DNA of 64,000 nucleotides from CAZJWR01 sp964549765 (GCA_964549765.1 CAZJWR010000014.1:1-64000); one strand, 5' to 3'. Positions 44,264-54,585 are shown, numbered from the stretch's first letter. The notes: generated from the sequence alone by a model not told the origin. Program-made: numbers and translations.

Positions 44264-46195
44264 TTACCTCACCACCAGAAAACCGATGACCACCACGGCC
44301 CCGATCAGGAATATGGTCAGATAGGCCCGCAGATAGCCGTTCTGTGCCCGCCGAAACGTTTCGGATATGTCGCCCACCAGCCGCGCCAGCCCGTTGGCGA
44401 TACCGTCGATTATCAGCACGTCGGCCACTTTCCAGAGGAATATGGCGCCATTGACCACCGGTCGGACGATGATCGCCCAGTAAAATTCATCCACCCAGTA
44501 TTTGTTGTAGATCATCTTGTGCACGCCCGACAGCGACTGACGAAGCGAACCGGCCTTGGCGGTGTTTTTCACATACAGATAATAAGCGATATAGATGAAC
44601 ACCAGAACCAGAACCACCGTGATCGCCATAAGCAAATACTCGGTCGAAACACTCGCATGATGCACCGCGACGGCTTCACCCCCGCCTCCGGCATGAGTCA
44701 TCACCGGTTCGAGAAATTTTTCAAACCAGGCGCCGCCGCCCAGTGAATGCGGCAGGCCGATCCAGCCGCCGATCACCGACAGTATCGCCAAGATAACCAA
44801 CGGCACGGTCATCACTTTGGGCGATTCATGGAGATGTTCGGCGGTGTGCTTGTCGTATCGCGGCTGCCCGAAGAATGTCATGTACAACAGCCGGAACATG
44901 TAAAACGCGGTCAGCATCGCCGTAATGACGCCCACGATCCAGAAAATGATGCTGCCGTGCCCCGATGAGAACGACTTCCACAGGATTTCATCCTTGGAGA
45001 AGAACCCCGAAAACAACGGGATGCCCGATATCGCCAGGGTCGCCATCAGGAAGGTGACGTACGTCACGGGCAACTGCTTTTTCAGTCCGCCCATCTTGCG
45101 CATGTCCTGTTCGTCCGACATGGCATGGATGACCGACCCGGAGCCAAGGAAGAGCAGGGCTTTGAAAAACGCATGCGTCATCAGGTGGAAAATTCCGGCG
45201 GCGAAAGCAGCCACGCCACAGGCCATGATCATATATCCCAATTGGCTGATCGTGGAATAGGCCAGCACCCGCTTGATATCGTTCTGGGCGAGGCCGATCG
45301 TCGCCGCCACGAACGCCGTGGCGCATCCGACGATGGCTACGACCAGCATCGATGTCGGTGCGAGAATAAACAGGAAATTCAGTCGGGCCAGCATATAGAC
45401 GCCCGCTGTCACCATGGTGGCGGCATGAATCAACGCCGACACCGGCGTCGGGCCTTCCATCGCGTCCGGCAGCCAGATATAGAGTGGTATCTGCGCCGAT
45501 TTGCCGGTGGCCCCGAGGAAAAGCAACAGCGTCGCGGCCGTTATGGCCCCGCCGCCGATGGTGAACACGTGCGGCGCCCGCGTGGCCAGTTCGTTGAATT
45601 GCAGCGTTCCGGCGGCCCAGAAAATTATGAAGCCGCCCAATAAAAATCCGAAATCCCCGATGCGGTTGACGATAAACGCCTTGTTCCCGGCATCGGTGGC
45701 CGACTTTTTCGTGAACCAGAAACTGATCAGCAGATAACTGCACAATCCGACGCCTTCCCAGCCGATAAACAACAGAATCAGATTATTGGCCAGAACCAGC
45801 GTCAGCATCGAAAACATGAATAGATTCATATAGATGAAGAACCGCTTGACCCCGGGGTCATGCGCCATATAGCCAATCGAATAGACATGGATCAAAAAGC
45901 CGACGCCGGATACGACCATGATCATCACCGACGACAGCGGATCGAGCAAGAAGGCGATGTCGAGCTGCAGATTTCCGATCGGGATCCACGCGAACAGCAC
46001 CTGTTCGACCGACCGATGGGCCGGATTGAGCCCGAGGAGCCCGAAAAACAGCGCCACCGATAACGCAAAGGACAGCCCCGGAGCGGCCACGGCCAGTCCC
46101 TGCACCACTCCCTTCGACAAGCGGGTACGGAACAGCCCGTTGATGATAAAGGTCGCCAGCGGCAGAAGCGGCACTAAGTATAAATAATCGAACAT
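44264..46195 (-). CDS. nuoL: NADH-quinone oxidoreductase subunit L
   Basis: 643 residues, normal for NuoL, with about 16 TM helices and the long lateral C-terminal helix. Typical patches are LLDPLSSVMIMVVSGVGFLIH, FIGWEGVGLCSYLLISFWF, AQIPLYIWLPDAMEGPTPVSALIHAATMV (given here only as markers of the antiporter core) and DIKRVLAYSTISQLGYMIMA. It is the distal proton-pumping subunit. It starts 4 bp after nuoK. Confidence 0.97.
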   Translation of the reverse strand: MFDYLYLVPLLPLATFIINGLFRTRLSKGVVQGLAVAAPGLSFALSVALFFGLLGLNPAHRSVEQVLFAWIPIGNLQLDIAFLLDPLSSVMIMVVSGVGFLIHVYSIGYMAHDPGVKRFFIYMNLFMFSMLTLVLANNLILLFIGWEGVGLCSYLLISFWFTKKSATDAGNKAFIVNRIGDFGFLLGGFIIFWAAGTLQFNELATRAPHVFTIGGGAITAATLLLFLGATGKSAQIPLYIWLPDAMEGPTPVSALIHAATMVTAGVYMLARLNFLFILAPTSMLVVAIVGCATAFVAATIGLAQNDIKRVLAYSTISQLGYMIMACGVAAFAAGIFHLMTHAFFKALLFLGSGSVIHAMSDEQDMRKMGGLKKQLPVTYVTFLMATLAISGIPLFSGFFSKDEILWKSFSSGHGSIIFWIVGVITAMLTAFYMFRLLYMTFFGQPRYDKHTAEHLHESPKVMTVPLVILAILSVIGGWIGLPHSLGGGAWFEKFLEPVMTHAGGGGEAVAVHHASVSTEYLLMAITVVLVLVFIYIAYYLYVKNTAKAGSLRQSLSGVHKMIYNKYWVDEFYWAIIVRPVVNGAIFLWKVADVLIIDGIANGLARLVGDISETFRRAQNGYLRAYLTIFLIGAVVVIGFLVVR

Positions 46196-46199
46196 ACCC

Positions 46200-46502
46200 T
46201 TACCATTTCATCAAATTGAGGTGGTCGGCGTTCACCGATTCCCTGCCCCGGAACACGGCGATGATGATAGCAAGTCCCACGGCCGCTTCCGCGGCGGCCA
46301 GCGTCATCACCAGAAACACCAGCACCTGCCCGTCCATAAGTTTTAAATGACGGGAAAACGCCATCAGCGCCAGGTTGGCGGCATTCAACATGATCTCGAC
46401 GCCCATGAACATCACAATCAGGTTTCGCGAGACGATCACGCCCACTACGCCGACCGCGAACAAGAAGGCCGACAGAATAATGTAATAATCGAGCGGTACC
46501 AT
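46200..46502 (-). CDS. nuoK: NADH-quinone oxidoreductase subunit K
   Basis: 100 residues from the ATG at 46502; a longer frame overlaps nuoJ and is not used. Three TM helices and the signature FMGVEIMLNAANLAL and LTLAAAEAAVGLAI with their membrane glutamates identify NuoK, part of the proton path next to NuoJ and NuoN. nuoJ ends 2 bp upstream. Confidence 0.96.
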   Translation of the reverse strand: MVPLDYYIILSAFLFAVGVVGVIVSRNLIVMFMGVEIMLNAANLALMAFSRHLKLMDGQVLVFLVMTLAAAEAAVGLAIIIAVFRGRESVNADHLNLMKW

Positions 46503-46504
46503 AA

Positions 46505-46996
46505 TCACATTCCTCGCTTGGCCATGACCACTGCTCCGACGATGGCCGCCAGGAGCAGAATCGACGTCAATTCGAAGGGATAAACATATTTGGTATACAG
46601 CAGCATGGCCACCGCCGGCACCGATCCGAACGCGGGATCGACGGCGCTCATCCGCGTCGACACGCCCATCGACACCCAAACCATCTCGGCCAGAAGCACC
46701 AAACCGAAAATCCATCCCCACGGCTTGACCGCCTTCAGCATGTCGGGACCGAAATCGGCGTAGCGGATATTGAGCATCATGATGACAAAGAGGAACAGCA
46801 CCAGGATGGCGCCGCCGTAGATCAGCACCAGAAAGGCGGCCACAAACAAGCCGGAGAGCTGGATATACAGCACCGACTGCGCCAGAAGCGATATGATCAG
46901 GTACAGGACGCTTGCGACCGGATTCCGGACGGTGATGACCATCACCGCCGCCGCCAGGGCGATAATCGCCGCGACGACAAACAACAGCATCTCCAC
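46505..46996 (-). CDS. nuoJ: NADH-quinone oxidoreductase subunit J
   Basis: 163 residues with five TM helices; the family patch GLFVAAFLVLIYGGAILVLF and the following FVIMMLN are clear. NuoJ carries the pi-bulge helix of the membrane arm. It follows nuoI by 34 bp and precedes nuoK by 2 bp. Confidence 0.95.
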   Translation of the reverse strand: MEMLLFVVAAIIALAAAVMVITVRNPVASVLYLIISLLAQSVLYIQLSGLFVAAFLVLIYGGAILVLFLFVIMMLNIRYADFGPDMLKAVKPWGWIFGLVLLAEMVWVSMGVSTRMSAVDPAFGSVPAVAMLLYTKYVYPFELTSILLLAAIVGAVVMAKRGM

Positions 46997-47030
46997 GGGC
47001 TCTTAATACCTCCTTGCCATACGGCGGCTC

Positions 47031-47519
47031 TCAGTAATACCTTCGCGTTCTCCGAAATATCGTTTTATACGGCCGGTCTTTTCGCGGGTGCGGCACCAAC
47101 AGGTCGTCCTTGGTATAGATGAACTTGTCCCGGCTGTCGGCCGAAAATTCGAATTCGTGGCCGAGGAAAATCGCCTCCTCGGGACAGGCTTCCTCGCAAA
47201 AACCGCAAAAGATGCACCGGATCTCGTTGATTTCATATACCTTGGCGTATCGTTCGCCCTTCTCGTTCTCGGCCGGCTCCATATAGATGGCGTCGGCCGG
47301 GCAGGCCGCGGCGCACAAACCACAGCATACGCACCGCTCGGTCCCGTCGTCGTACCGTTCCAAATAATGCAGACCCCGGTAGCGCGGCATCATGTCGTAC
47401 TTGACCCGCGGATACTGCTTTGTCACCGGACGCTTGAACAAGTACCGGATGGTCGTATACAAGCCAACCGGCAGCGCGATCAAAGTCGTCTTAACTATGT
47501 TCCAAAACTCTCGCCACAT
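47031..47519 (-). CDS. nuoI: NADH-quinone oxidoreductase subunit I
   Basis: 162 residues from the ATG at 47519; a much longer frame overlaps nuoH and is not coding. Two ferredoxin-type 4Fe-4S motifs are intact: CVCCGLCAAACPADAI and CIFCGFCEEACPEEAI, plus the N-terminal amphipathic helix. It carries clusters N6a and N6b that pass electrons to NuoB. It starts 2 bp after nuoH. Confidence 0.97.
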   Translation of the reverse strand: MWREFWNIVKTTLIALPVGLYTTIRYLFKRPVTKQYPRVKYDMMPRYRGLHYLERYDDGTERCVCCGLCAAACPADAIYMEPAENEKGERYAKVYEINEIRCIFCGFCEEACPEEAIFLGHEFEFSADSRDKFIYTKDDLLVPHPRKDRPYKTIFRRTRRYY

Positions 47520-47521
47520 AA

Positions 47522-48514
47522 TCAAAATACGTACAATATAATCCCCGTCACCAGGACATTGAGCAACGCCAGCGGAAAGAGCACTTTCCAGCCCACATCC
47601 ATAAGTTGATCGTACCGAAGACGGGGAAAGGTTGCCCGGAACCAGATATAGAAAACCATGAACACGATGACTTTGATGACCAGCCACCATGGTCCCGGAA
47701 GAAACGGCCCCTGCCAGCCGCCGAAAAAGAGGGTCGCCACCACCGCCGACGCCGTCAGCATATTGGCGTATTCCCCGATGAAAAACATGGAAAACCGCAT
47801 CGACGAGTATTCGGTGTGATACCCCGCCACCAGTTCCGATTCCGCCTCCGGCAGATCGAACGGGGCACGGTTGGTTTCGGCGACGGCGCACATCCAGAAA
47901 ATCAAAAACGCCACCGGATTTTTGAATACGTACCAATCCCAAATCGAGGCCTGCTGATTGACCAGTTCCACCAATGACAGCGTCCCGCCGATCATCAAAA
48001 TCGGCACGATCGACAGCCCGTAGGCGACCTCGTAGGAAATCATCTGAGCGGAACTTCTGATACCGCCCAAAAGTGAATATTTGGAACCCGACGACCATCC
48101 GCCCAAAGCGATGCCGTACACGCTTAGCGACGTCGTCGCCAGAATAAACAGTATGCCAATGTTCAAATCGGAAATCGTCAAAGCGATATCATATCCGAAA
48201 ATATGGATCGGCGGCCCGACCGGAACCACCGCAAACGCCAGAAAGCCGGGGATGAAGGCGATTAGCGGCGCCACCATCAAGGTGACTTTTTCGGCCTGCG
48301 ACGGGACGACGTCTTCTTTGAAGATCAGCTTGACGACATCGGCCACCGGCTGCAACAACCCGAACGGCCCAACGTAGGTCGGCCCCATTCGGTGCTGGAT
48401 ATGCCCCAAAAGCTTCCGTTCCAGCCAGGTAGCATAGGCGCAGCCGGTCACCACCACGCCATAAATGACCAGAACCTTGATGACGATAAGCACTATGTAG
48501 GTTAAACTCGGCAT
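47522..48514 (-). CDS. nuoH: NADH-quinone oxidoreductase subunit H
   Basis: 330 residues with eight TM helices. The quinone-site loops ERKLLGHIQHRMGPTYVGPF and AETNRAPFDLPEAESELVAG (the E-rich motif) are conserved, as is FFIGEYANM. NuoH connects the hydrophilic arm to the proton pumps. It lies 3 bp after nuoG and 2 bp before nuoI. Confidence 0.97.
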   Translation of the reverse strand: MPSLTYIVLIVIKVLVIYGVVVTGCAYATWLERKLLGHIQHRMGPTYVGPFGLLQPVADVVKLIFKEDVVPSQAEKVTLMVAPLIAFIPGFLAFAVVPVGPPIHIFGYDIALTISDLNIGILFILATTSLSVYGIALGGWSSGSKYSLLGGIRSSAQMISYEVAYGLSIVPILMIGGTLSLVELVNQQASIWDWYVFKNPVAFLIFWMCAVAETNRAPFDLPEAESELVAGYHTEYSSMRFSMFFIGEYANMLTASAVVATLFFGGWQGPFLPGPWWLVIKVIVFMVFYIWFRATFPRLRYDQLMDVGWKVLFPLALLNVLVTGIILYVF

Positions 48515-48517
48515 CGT

Positions 48518-51067
48518 TTATTCATCCAGCTTTTCAATCTTCACCCAGCCGCCGCTTTCGTGGGAGATCAATTCATTCACCGGCATCGCCGAAAAATTAT
48601 TCGGGATAAACACGACCTCGCCCTCGAAAAAGTCGGAGATTTTTGCTTTCAGCATCAATCGTGCGGTCACTGATTCCACCCGCACCAAGTCGCCCTCGGC
48701 AATATCGAGCTTCTCCACCAGGCGCGGCGACAATTCCAGATACGCCTCGGACGTGAATCGCATCAGCGACGGGCAATGCTCCGTCAGGTAACCGTAATGA
48801 TGCAGGTCGTTGCCGGTTAGCAGGCGGTAGGGATAATCGCCATGCTCCACCGCCGCCGGCGGACGAACGGGGTAATACTGATTCCGGTCGCGCGGTTGAC
48901 ATTTCCACGCCGCCAGAACTTCCTCGGTTTCCCGTCGCAACGCGTTATCATCCTCTTCCAGCGGGACATCGAGCGCCTCGGCGACTTTCCGAATAATTTC
49001 GACTCCCCTCTTTATCCCCGCACGCCGCGGCGGCAGGGCCCGCTCGAACCTCTGATGGCGGCCCTCCAAGTTGATGAACGAACCGTCCTGCTCCGACCAT
49101 CCTGCCAACGGCAGCACGACGTCGGCCTTGGCGGTGGTTGCCGTTTCGAAAAGATCGGCGACAACCAGAAAATCGAGTTTATCTAGCGCGGCATTCACGA
49201 ACGGCCCATCCGGGTAGCGCACGGCCGGGTTGGCGCCAAGGATGAAGATGGAATCGATGTCCTCGCGCAACGCGCCTTTGAGTATTTTCGACGTGTTGTT
49301 GCCCGGCGGTTCCGGCAACGGCTTGCCCCATTTCTCGGCCAGCAGCTCGGCCAGATGAGTGGGAATGGTGGGTCGCAACCCGACCCGTTCCGCCCCGGCG
49401 GAATTGGCATGGCTCGCCGGGATGACCGCCTGGCCGTCCGCCACGCTCAGCAGATTGGCCAGATTATACAATCCGTTGGCCAGGACATGACGATGCGGCG
49501 TCGCATTGAGGTATTCGCCGGCGATGATATACGGATTCTTGGCCTCCGCCAGCGCCCGCGCCAGACCGATAATACGATCCGCATTGATACCGCATATATC
49601 GGCGGCCTCGCTCAGGCTCGCCGGATTGAGCATCCCTTTCACATCGGCCGCTTTGCCGTCGTCGATATCTTTATAGAGCTTGTTGTCGATCACGGCATGC
49701 AACAGACCCGCCAGAAACGCCGCTTCCGTATCGGGACGGTAAATCAATTCGTCTTCGGATATATCGGCCGACTTGGTTTCCACCGGGTTGGCCGTGAAAA
49801 TCCTGGCATTGTTTTTACGATGAGCTTTGCGCATCCACAGATTGACGATGGGATGATCTTTAATGAAATTGGACGCAAAAACTAATACAGCGTCGGTCTT
49901 GCCCAGATCGGCGATCACAAACGGGGCCGAACTCAGGCTGTTGTACGCCGCGGCGTCTTCGCCGTCCTTCAGATCAATGTAATCCAGCCGGTAATCGACC
50001 GAGTTGGAATGCAGCACATGCCGGAAAAATTTATTGAACAGATATATCGTCTCGGTCGACTGGTTTCCGCCCGCCAGCCCGGCAATACACACCGATCCCT
50101 TTTTATCTTTGATTTCCTTGAAACGGCGCGCGATAAGATCAATCGCCTCCTCCCAGGTGGACTCGACCTGTTTGCCCTGCTTTTTGATCAGCGGTGTCGT
50201 CAGGCGATCCTCGGCATTTACATACTGGTATCCGTACCGGGCGATATCGCAAATCCAGCCTTCGTCGACGGCGTCATTGCGACGCGACGTGGCCCGGAAA
50301 ATCTGCCTATGATCGTACCATAATTTGATATTCTGCCCATCGGCGTCATAGCCGGAAATAGAATCGGCGGTCTTGGTCAGCCAGACACGGACCCTATAAC
50401 GCCAATCGGTGTTGGTCAGCGCCCCCACGGGGCATATTTCGACGACGTTCCCCGAATACAGGTTGGCAATCTGCCGTCCCGGCGGCGCATCGATGACAGT
50501 ATCGGCGCCGCGCTGATACGCGCCCAGATCGTATTCCCCGGCGATTTCCTTGTTGAATCGCACGCACTTGAAACAGGTCACGCAACGGTTCATATTTCGT
50601 ATGATTTCCGGTCCGATCCGTTTGTCATCGAAGGTGGTATGCGTATCCTCGTCGATGACCCGTTTGCGGGTGAACGTCTGCCGCGAGGTATCGACGCCAT
50701 ACTTGAAGACATTGTCCTGAAGATCGCATTCGCCGCCCTTGTCGCACGTCGGGCAGTCCAGCGGATGATTGAGCAGCAGAAATTCGATCACACCCCGCCG
50801 GGCTTTCACGATCGTCTCGGAATTGGTGTGCACGACCATATCCTGCATGACATCGGTGGCGCAGGCGACGGCCGGTTTGGGAAATTTTTCGATTTCCACC
50901 AGACACATCCGGCACGCCCCCACCGAATCGAGCTTGGGATGCCAGCAGAAATAGGGTATCTCGATCCCGATATTCTTCGCCGCCTCGATGACGGTCGTGC
51001 CCTTATCGACCGTAACCGTGTGGCCGTCTATGGTCAGCGTGACCTTGTCTTTTCCGTTATCCGCCAT
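48518..51067 (-). CDS. nuoG: NADH-quinone oxidoreductase subunit G
   Basis: 849 residues. The N-terminal 2Fe-2S domain has CWHPKLDSVGACRMCLVEIE and further cysteines; the H..CPTCDKGGECDLQD region binds the His-coordinated cluster; CVTCFKCVRFNKEIAG and EICPVGALT bind 4Fe-4S. The rest is a molybdopterin-oxidoreductase-like fold without an obvious Mo role. Several clusters lie on the electron path from NuoF to NuoI. It follows nuoF by 5 bp. Confidence 0.95.
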   Translation of the reverse strand: MADNGKDKVTLTIDGHTVTVDKGTTVIEAAKNIGIEIPYFCWHPKLDSVGACRMCLVEIEKFPKPAVACATDVMQDMVVHTNSETIVKARRGVIEFLLLNHPLDCPTCDKGGECDLQDNVFKYGVDTSRQTFTRKRVIDEDTHTTFDDKRIGPEIIRNMNRCVTCFKCVRFNKEIAGEYDLGAYQRGADTVIDAPPGRQIANLYSGNVVEICPVGALTNTDWRYRVRVWLTKTADSISGYDADGQNIKLWYDHRQIFRATSRRNDAVDEGWICDIARYGYQYVNAEDRLTTPLIKKQGKQVESTWEEAIDLIARRFKEIKDKKGSVCIAGLAGGNQSTETIYLFNKFFRHVLHSNSVDYRLDYIDLKDGEDAAAYNSLSSAPFVIADLGKTDAVLVFASNFIKDHPIVNLWMRKAHRKNNARIFTANPVETKSADISEDELIYRPDTEAAFLAGLLHAVIDNKLYKDIDDGKAADVKGMLNPASLSEAADICGINADRIIGLARALAEAKNPYIIAGEYLNATPHRHVLANGLYNLANLLSVADGQAVIPASHANSAGAERVGLRPTIPTHLAELLAEKWGKPLPEPPGNNTSKILKGALREDIDSIFILGANPAVRYPDGPFVNAALDKLDFLVVADLFETATTAKADVVLPLAGWSEQDGSFINLEGRHQRFERALPPRRAGIKRGVEIIRKVAEALDVPLEEDDNALRRETEEVLAAWKCQPRDRNQYYPVRPPAAVEHGDYPYRLLTGNDLHHYGYLTEHCPSLMRFTSEAYLELSPRLVEKLDIAEGDLVRVESVTARLMLKAKISDFFEGEVVFIPNNFSAMPVNELISHESGGWVKIEKLDE

Positions 51068-51072
51068 ACGCT

Positions 51073-52353
51073 CTATTCAAAGGGATAATCCGTCTTTACC
51101 AGGCACTTCCCGTGCTCGATATGGTATGCGAATTCATCCCGAAAATGCTTGATGATCGATTCCGTCGGCATCACCGCCGCGTCGCCCAAAGGACAGATCG
51201 TCCGTCCCATGATATTTTTGCACGCATCCAGAATTAATTCAATATCGCCCGTCTGGCCGCCCCCGTTTTCGATCCGGCTGATGATCTGCTTCAGCCAGGC
51301 GGTCCCCTCGCGGCACGGCGTGCATTTGCCGCACGATTCGTGCGCGTAGAAATTTATCAGCTTCATGGCCACCCAAACCATGCAGGCCCGTTCGTCGATG
51401 ACGATAATCGCCCCCGAACCCAGCATCGATCCCGCCTGGGCCATCGATTCGAAATCGAGCGGCGTGTCGATCTGATCCGGCATCAAAAGAGGCGTCGACG
51501 ATCCGCCGGGAATGATCGTTTTCAGCTTGTATCCGCCCGGCACGCCGCCGCCAAGCTCGTTGATCACATACGACAATGGCGTCCCCAAGTCGACTTCGTA
51601 ATTGCCTGGCCGGGCGATGTTTCCCGACAACGAAAATATCTTGGTGCCGGGGGATTTTTCCGTCCCATGCGAACGGTACCAATCAACCCCGCGATTGATG
51701 ATATGCGGCAGATTGGCCAGTGTTTCGACGTTGTTGACGACCGTCGGGCTGGCATAAAGGCCCTTGATGGCCGGGAACGGCGGACGGATGCGCGACAACC
51801 CCCGATCGCCTTCCAGGGACGATAGAAGCGCCGTCTCCTCGCCGCAGATATACGCGCCCCCGCCGGTATGTACGATTATGTCGAGATCGAATCCCGACCC
51901 GAGAATATTCTTGCCAAGGTAGCCTTTTTCGTACGCTTCCTTAATCGCCTCTTCCATGCGATGCGCCGGATAGACGAATTCGCCGCGGACGTAGACAAAC
52001 GCCGTATGCGCCTGTATGGCGTATGATGCGATGATAATCCCCTCAACCACCATGTGCGGGTCGCGCTCCATCAGCACCCGGTCTTTGCAGGTGCCCGGCT
52101 CGGATTCGTCGGCGTTGCAGCAGAGATATTTCGGCCGCCCTATATCCTTGGGAACAAATCCCCATTTCATCCCGGCCGGAAAACCGGCGCCGCCGCGTCC
52201 GCGCACACCCGACTTCTTGACCAGATCGATCAATTCATCGGGCGGGAGCTCCTTCAGCACCCGAGGCAGGGCCTGATACCCGCCGTTCTTGATATAATTG
52301 TCGATCCGGTACTGCTCAGGCTCGTCGACGTATTTGAATAAGACCCTTTCCAC
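51073..52353 (-). CDS. nuoF: NADH-quinone oxidoreductase subunit F
   Basis: 426 residues from a GTG at 52353, 2 bp after the nuoE stop; the longer frame overlaps nuoE and is not used. SGVRGRGGAGFPAGMKWGF binds NADH, CNADESEPGTCKDR lies near FMN, and HESCGKCTPCREGT with a later C-containing NIMGRTICPLGDAA binds the N3 cluster. This is the NADH-oxidising subunit, so the complex uses NADH rather than another donor. Confidence 0.96.
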   Translation of the reverse strand: MERVLFKYVDEPEQYRIDNYIKNGGYQALPRVLKELPPDELIDLVKKSGVRGRGGAGFPAGMKWGFVPKDIGRPKYLCCNADESEPGTCKDRVLMERDPHMVVEGIIIASYAIQAHTAFVYVRGEFVYPAHRMEEAIKEAYEKGYLGKNILGSGFDLDIIVHTGGGAYICGEETALLSSLEGDRGLSRIRPPFPAIKGLYASPTVVNNVETLANLPHIINRGVDWYRSHGTEKSPGTKIFSLSGNIARPGNYEVDLGTPLSYVINELGGGVPGGYKLKTIIPGGSSTPLLMPDQIDTPLDFESMAQAGSMLGSGAIIVIDERACMVWVAMKLINFYAHESCGKCTPCREGTAWLKQIISRIENGGGQTGDIELILDACKNIMGRTICPLGDAAVMPTESIIKHFRDEFAYHIEHGKCLVKTDYPFE

Positions 52354-52355
52354 GT

Positions 52356-52847
52356 CTACTTCTCTTCCTGCATCGCCTTGGCCCGCAGCTCGTCCAGAAT
52401 TTTGTCCACTTTCGCCCGCGTCAAATCTTCGTAATAGTCCTCGTTGATCTGCATCATCGGCGCCGCCGAACAGCCGCCCAGGCATTCCACCGAAATCAAC
52501 GTGAACATATTGTCCGGCGTCGTTTCGCCCATGCCGATATCGAGTTTGCTCTGGAGGTACTCGATCATATTGTCGGCCCCCCGCAGCGAACAGGAAATAT
52601 TATGGCATACCTGAATGAGATACCGCCCGACTTCGTGCTTGGGAAACATGGTATAAAACGACGCCGCTTCGGCGATCTCGATGTACGGAATTTTGATGAT
52701 ACGGGAAATTTCCAGATAGATATCTGCGTCCAAGTAACCCATTTGCTTGTACGCCGCCGTCAACGCCGGCAAAATCGCCGACCGCCGCGACGGATATCGC
52801 GCGGCACGCGCCTTGATATTCTGCACCGTCGCGTCGTTGAGTATCAT
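52356..52847 (-). CDS. nuoE: NADH-quinone oxidoreductase subunit E
   Basis: 163 residues, a thioredoxin-like 2Fe-2S protein: VCHNISCSLRGADNM and VECLGGCSAAPMMQIN give the four cysteine ligands (C-x4-C and C-x3-C). Holds cluster N1a beside NuoF. Its start overlaps the nuoD stop by 4 bp and nuoF begins 2 bp after its end. Confidence 0.96.
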   Translation of the reverse strand: MILNDATVQNIKARAARYPSRRSAILPALTAAYKQMGYLDADIYLEISRIIKIPYIEIAEAASFYTMFPKHEVGRYLIQVCHNISCSLRGADNMIEYLQSKLDIGMGETTPDNMFTLISVECLGGCSAAPMMQINEDYYEDLTRAKVDKILDELRAKAMQEEK

Positions 52848-54019
52848 CGATCCACCTCGCCGAGCACAATATCAATCGAACCGATACAGGTGATCACGTC
52901 GGCGATCAGCCGCCCGGTCACCATGGTGTTGAGCGCCTTGAGGTTAATCAACGACGGCGGCCGCACCCGCATCCGGTACGGTTTGGTCGACCCGTCGGAT
53001 ACGATGTAATACCCCAGTTCGCCCTTGGGCGATTCGATCGGGTGATAATACGACCCCGCCGGCACTTTGAATCCCTCGGTGATGATCTTGAAATGAAAAA
53101 TCAGCGCTTCCATCTGGCTCAGGACGTCCTTTTTGGGCGGCAGCACCACTCCCGGCGCGTGCGCTTTGTATGGCCCCTCCGGCATGCCGTCGAGCGCCTG
53201 CTTGACGATCCGCAGCGATTGCCGCATTTCTTCCATGCGAACAAGATAGCGGTCATAGCAGTCGCCGTTCTTCCCCACCGGAATATCGAAATCGAATTTT
53301 TCATAGCCGCTGTACGGCCGGGCCTTGCGCACGTCGTATTTCACCCCCGTCGAACGCAGCAATGGTCCGGTAAGGGATAAATCGGTCGCCTCTTGCGCGG
53401 TCAAATTGCCGACGTCGGTCAGGCGTTTGATCCAGATGCGGTTGTTCGACAGAAGGTCTTCGTATTCATGCATTTTGACCGGGAAGACTTTCAAAATCTC
53501 CTTCACCCGCTCATCGAAATCCAGCGGCAGGTCCCAGGCCAGGCCGCCGACGCGAAAATAAGTCGACATCATCCGTTGCCCGGACACCGCCTCGTACACC
53601 CCGAGGATCATCTCGCGCTCGCGGAACGTATACAGCAGCATCGACATGGCGCCAATGTCCAGGGCATGCGTCCCCAGCCACACCAGATGGCTGTTGAGAC
53701 GGGTCAGTTCCGTCAGAAGCACCCGGGCAAACTTAACCTTTTCCGGCACCTCGATGCCCAATAACTTTTCCACCGTCAGGACATAGCCGAGATTATTCGA
53801 CATCGGGGCCAGGTAATCCATGCGGTCGGTCATCGGAAGCGCTTTATAATAAAGCTTGTCCTCGGCGTTTTTTTCGATGCCGGTATGCAGATACCCCACG
53901 TACGGCGTGGCCGACAGGACGGTTTCCCCGTCCAGCTCAAGAACGACCCGCAATACCCCGTGCGTCGCCGGATGCTGCGGCCCCATATTCAGGGTCATGG
54001 TCTTGGCCGCCGTCGTCAT
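52844..54019 (-). CDS. nuoD: NADH-quinone oxidoreductase subunit D
   Basis: 391 residues. LNMGPQHPATHGVLR and GYLHTGIEKNAED are the invariant quinone-pocket sequences derived from the hydrogenase large subunit; RPYSGYEKFDFDIPVGKNGD and ESPKGELGYYIVSDG are also typical. With NuoB it forms the quinone-reducing site. It overlaps nuoC and nuoE by 4 bp each. Confidence 0.97.
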   Translation of the reverse strand: MTTAAKTMTLNMGPQHPATHGVLRVVLELDGETVLSATPYVGYLHTGIEKNAEDKLYYKALPMTDRMDYLAPMSNNLGYVLTVEKLLGIEVPEKVKFARVLLTELTRLNSHLVWLGTHALDIGAMSMLLYTFREREMILGVYEAVSGQRMMSTYFRVGGLAWDLPLDFDERVKEILKVFPVKMHEYEDLLSNNRIWIKRLTDVGNLTAQEATDLSLTGPLLRSTGVKYDVRKARPYSGYEKFDFDIPVGKNGDCYDRYLVRMEEMRQSLRIVKQALDGMPEGPYKAHAPGVVLPPKKDVLSQMEALIFHFKIITEGFKVPAGSYYHPIESPKGELGYYIVSDGSTKPYRMRVRPPSLINLKALNTMVTGRLIADVITCIGSIDIVLGEVDR

Positions 54020-54549
54020 TTAATAATCTCCGGCGGGTTGTCTTTATTATAAGAAAATCGCGGCGCTTCGTATGTCAGCGGGAAATCCTTGCGATGCGGC
54101 CAGCCCTCGAACCCGTCCGGGGTGAGGATCCGTCGCAAATCGGGATGCCCCTCGAACTCGACCCCCAGCATGTCGTACACTTCGCGTTCCATCCAGTCGG
54201 CGCCGGAATACACCGGCTCGATCGACCGGATCGACGGTTTGTCGCTGTCGGGAATCGTCGTGCGAATCAGAACCCGCAGGTTTTTCTTTATGGAATAAAA
54301 ATTGTAGACGATCTCGAAACGCCGCTCGGGCTGTTTGATCCAGTCGACGCCGCAGATATCGGACAGCAGGTCGAATCCGGTCGTTTCTTCTTCCTTCATG
54401 AAACGGGCCAACTCGAAAATAATAGCCCGCTCGACAAAAATCGAAAACTGGTCGGCGAATTTTTCATGACCGGTGATTGCGTCGCCGAATTGATCGGTCA
54501 ACGCCTGCAGGATTCCGGATTCCTCTGTTGTCAGCTCAGCATGCACCAT
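54016..54549 (-). CDS. nuoC: NADH-quinone oxidoreductase subunit C
   Basis: 177 residues. The family patch TGFDLLSDICGVDW and the WMEREVYDMLGVEFEGHPDL signature are clear, followed by the FEGWPHRKDFPL stretch. It is separate from nuoD (not the fused NuoCD of enterobacteria). It starts 36 bp after nuoB. Confidence 0.96.
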   Translation of the reverse strand: MVHAELTTEESGILQALTDQFGDAITGHEKFADQFSIFVERAIIFELARFMKEEETTGFDLLSDICGVDWIKQPERRFEIVYNFYSIKKNLRVLIRTTIPDSDKPSIRSIEPVYSGADWMEREVYDMLGVEFEGHPDLRRILTPDGFEGWPHRKDFPLTYEAPRFSYNKDNPPEIIK

Positions 54550-54585
54550 ATTTCACAAACTCGCCCAAATAAAAAAGCCGCCGGA

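Noticed and set aside
47520..48098. Extended N-terminus of nuoI overlapping nuoH
   Set aside because: The extension is the out-of-frame shadow of nuoH; the ATG at 47519 gives the exact family length.
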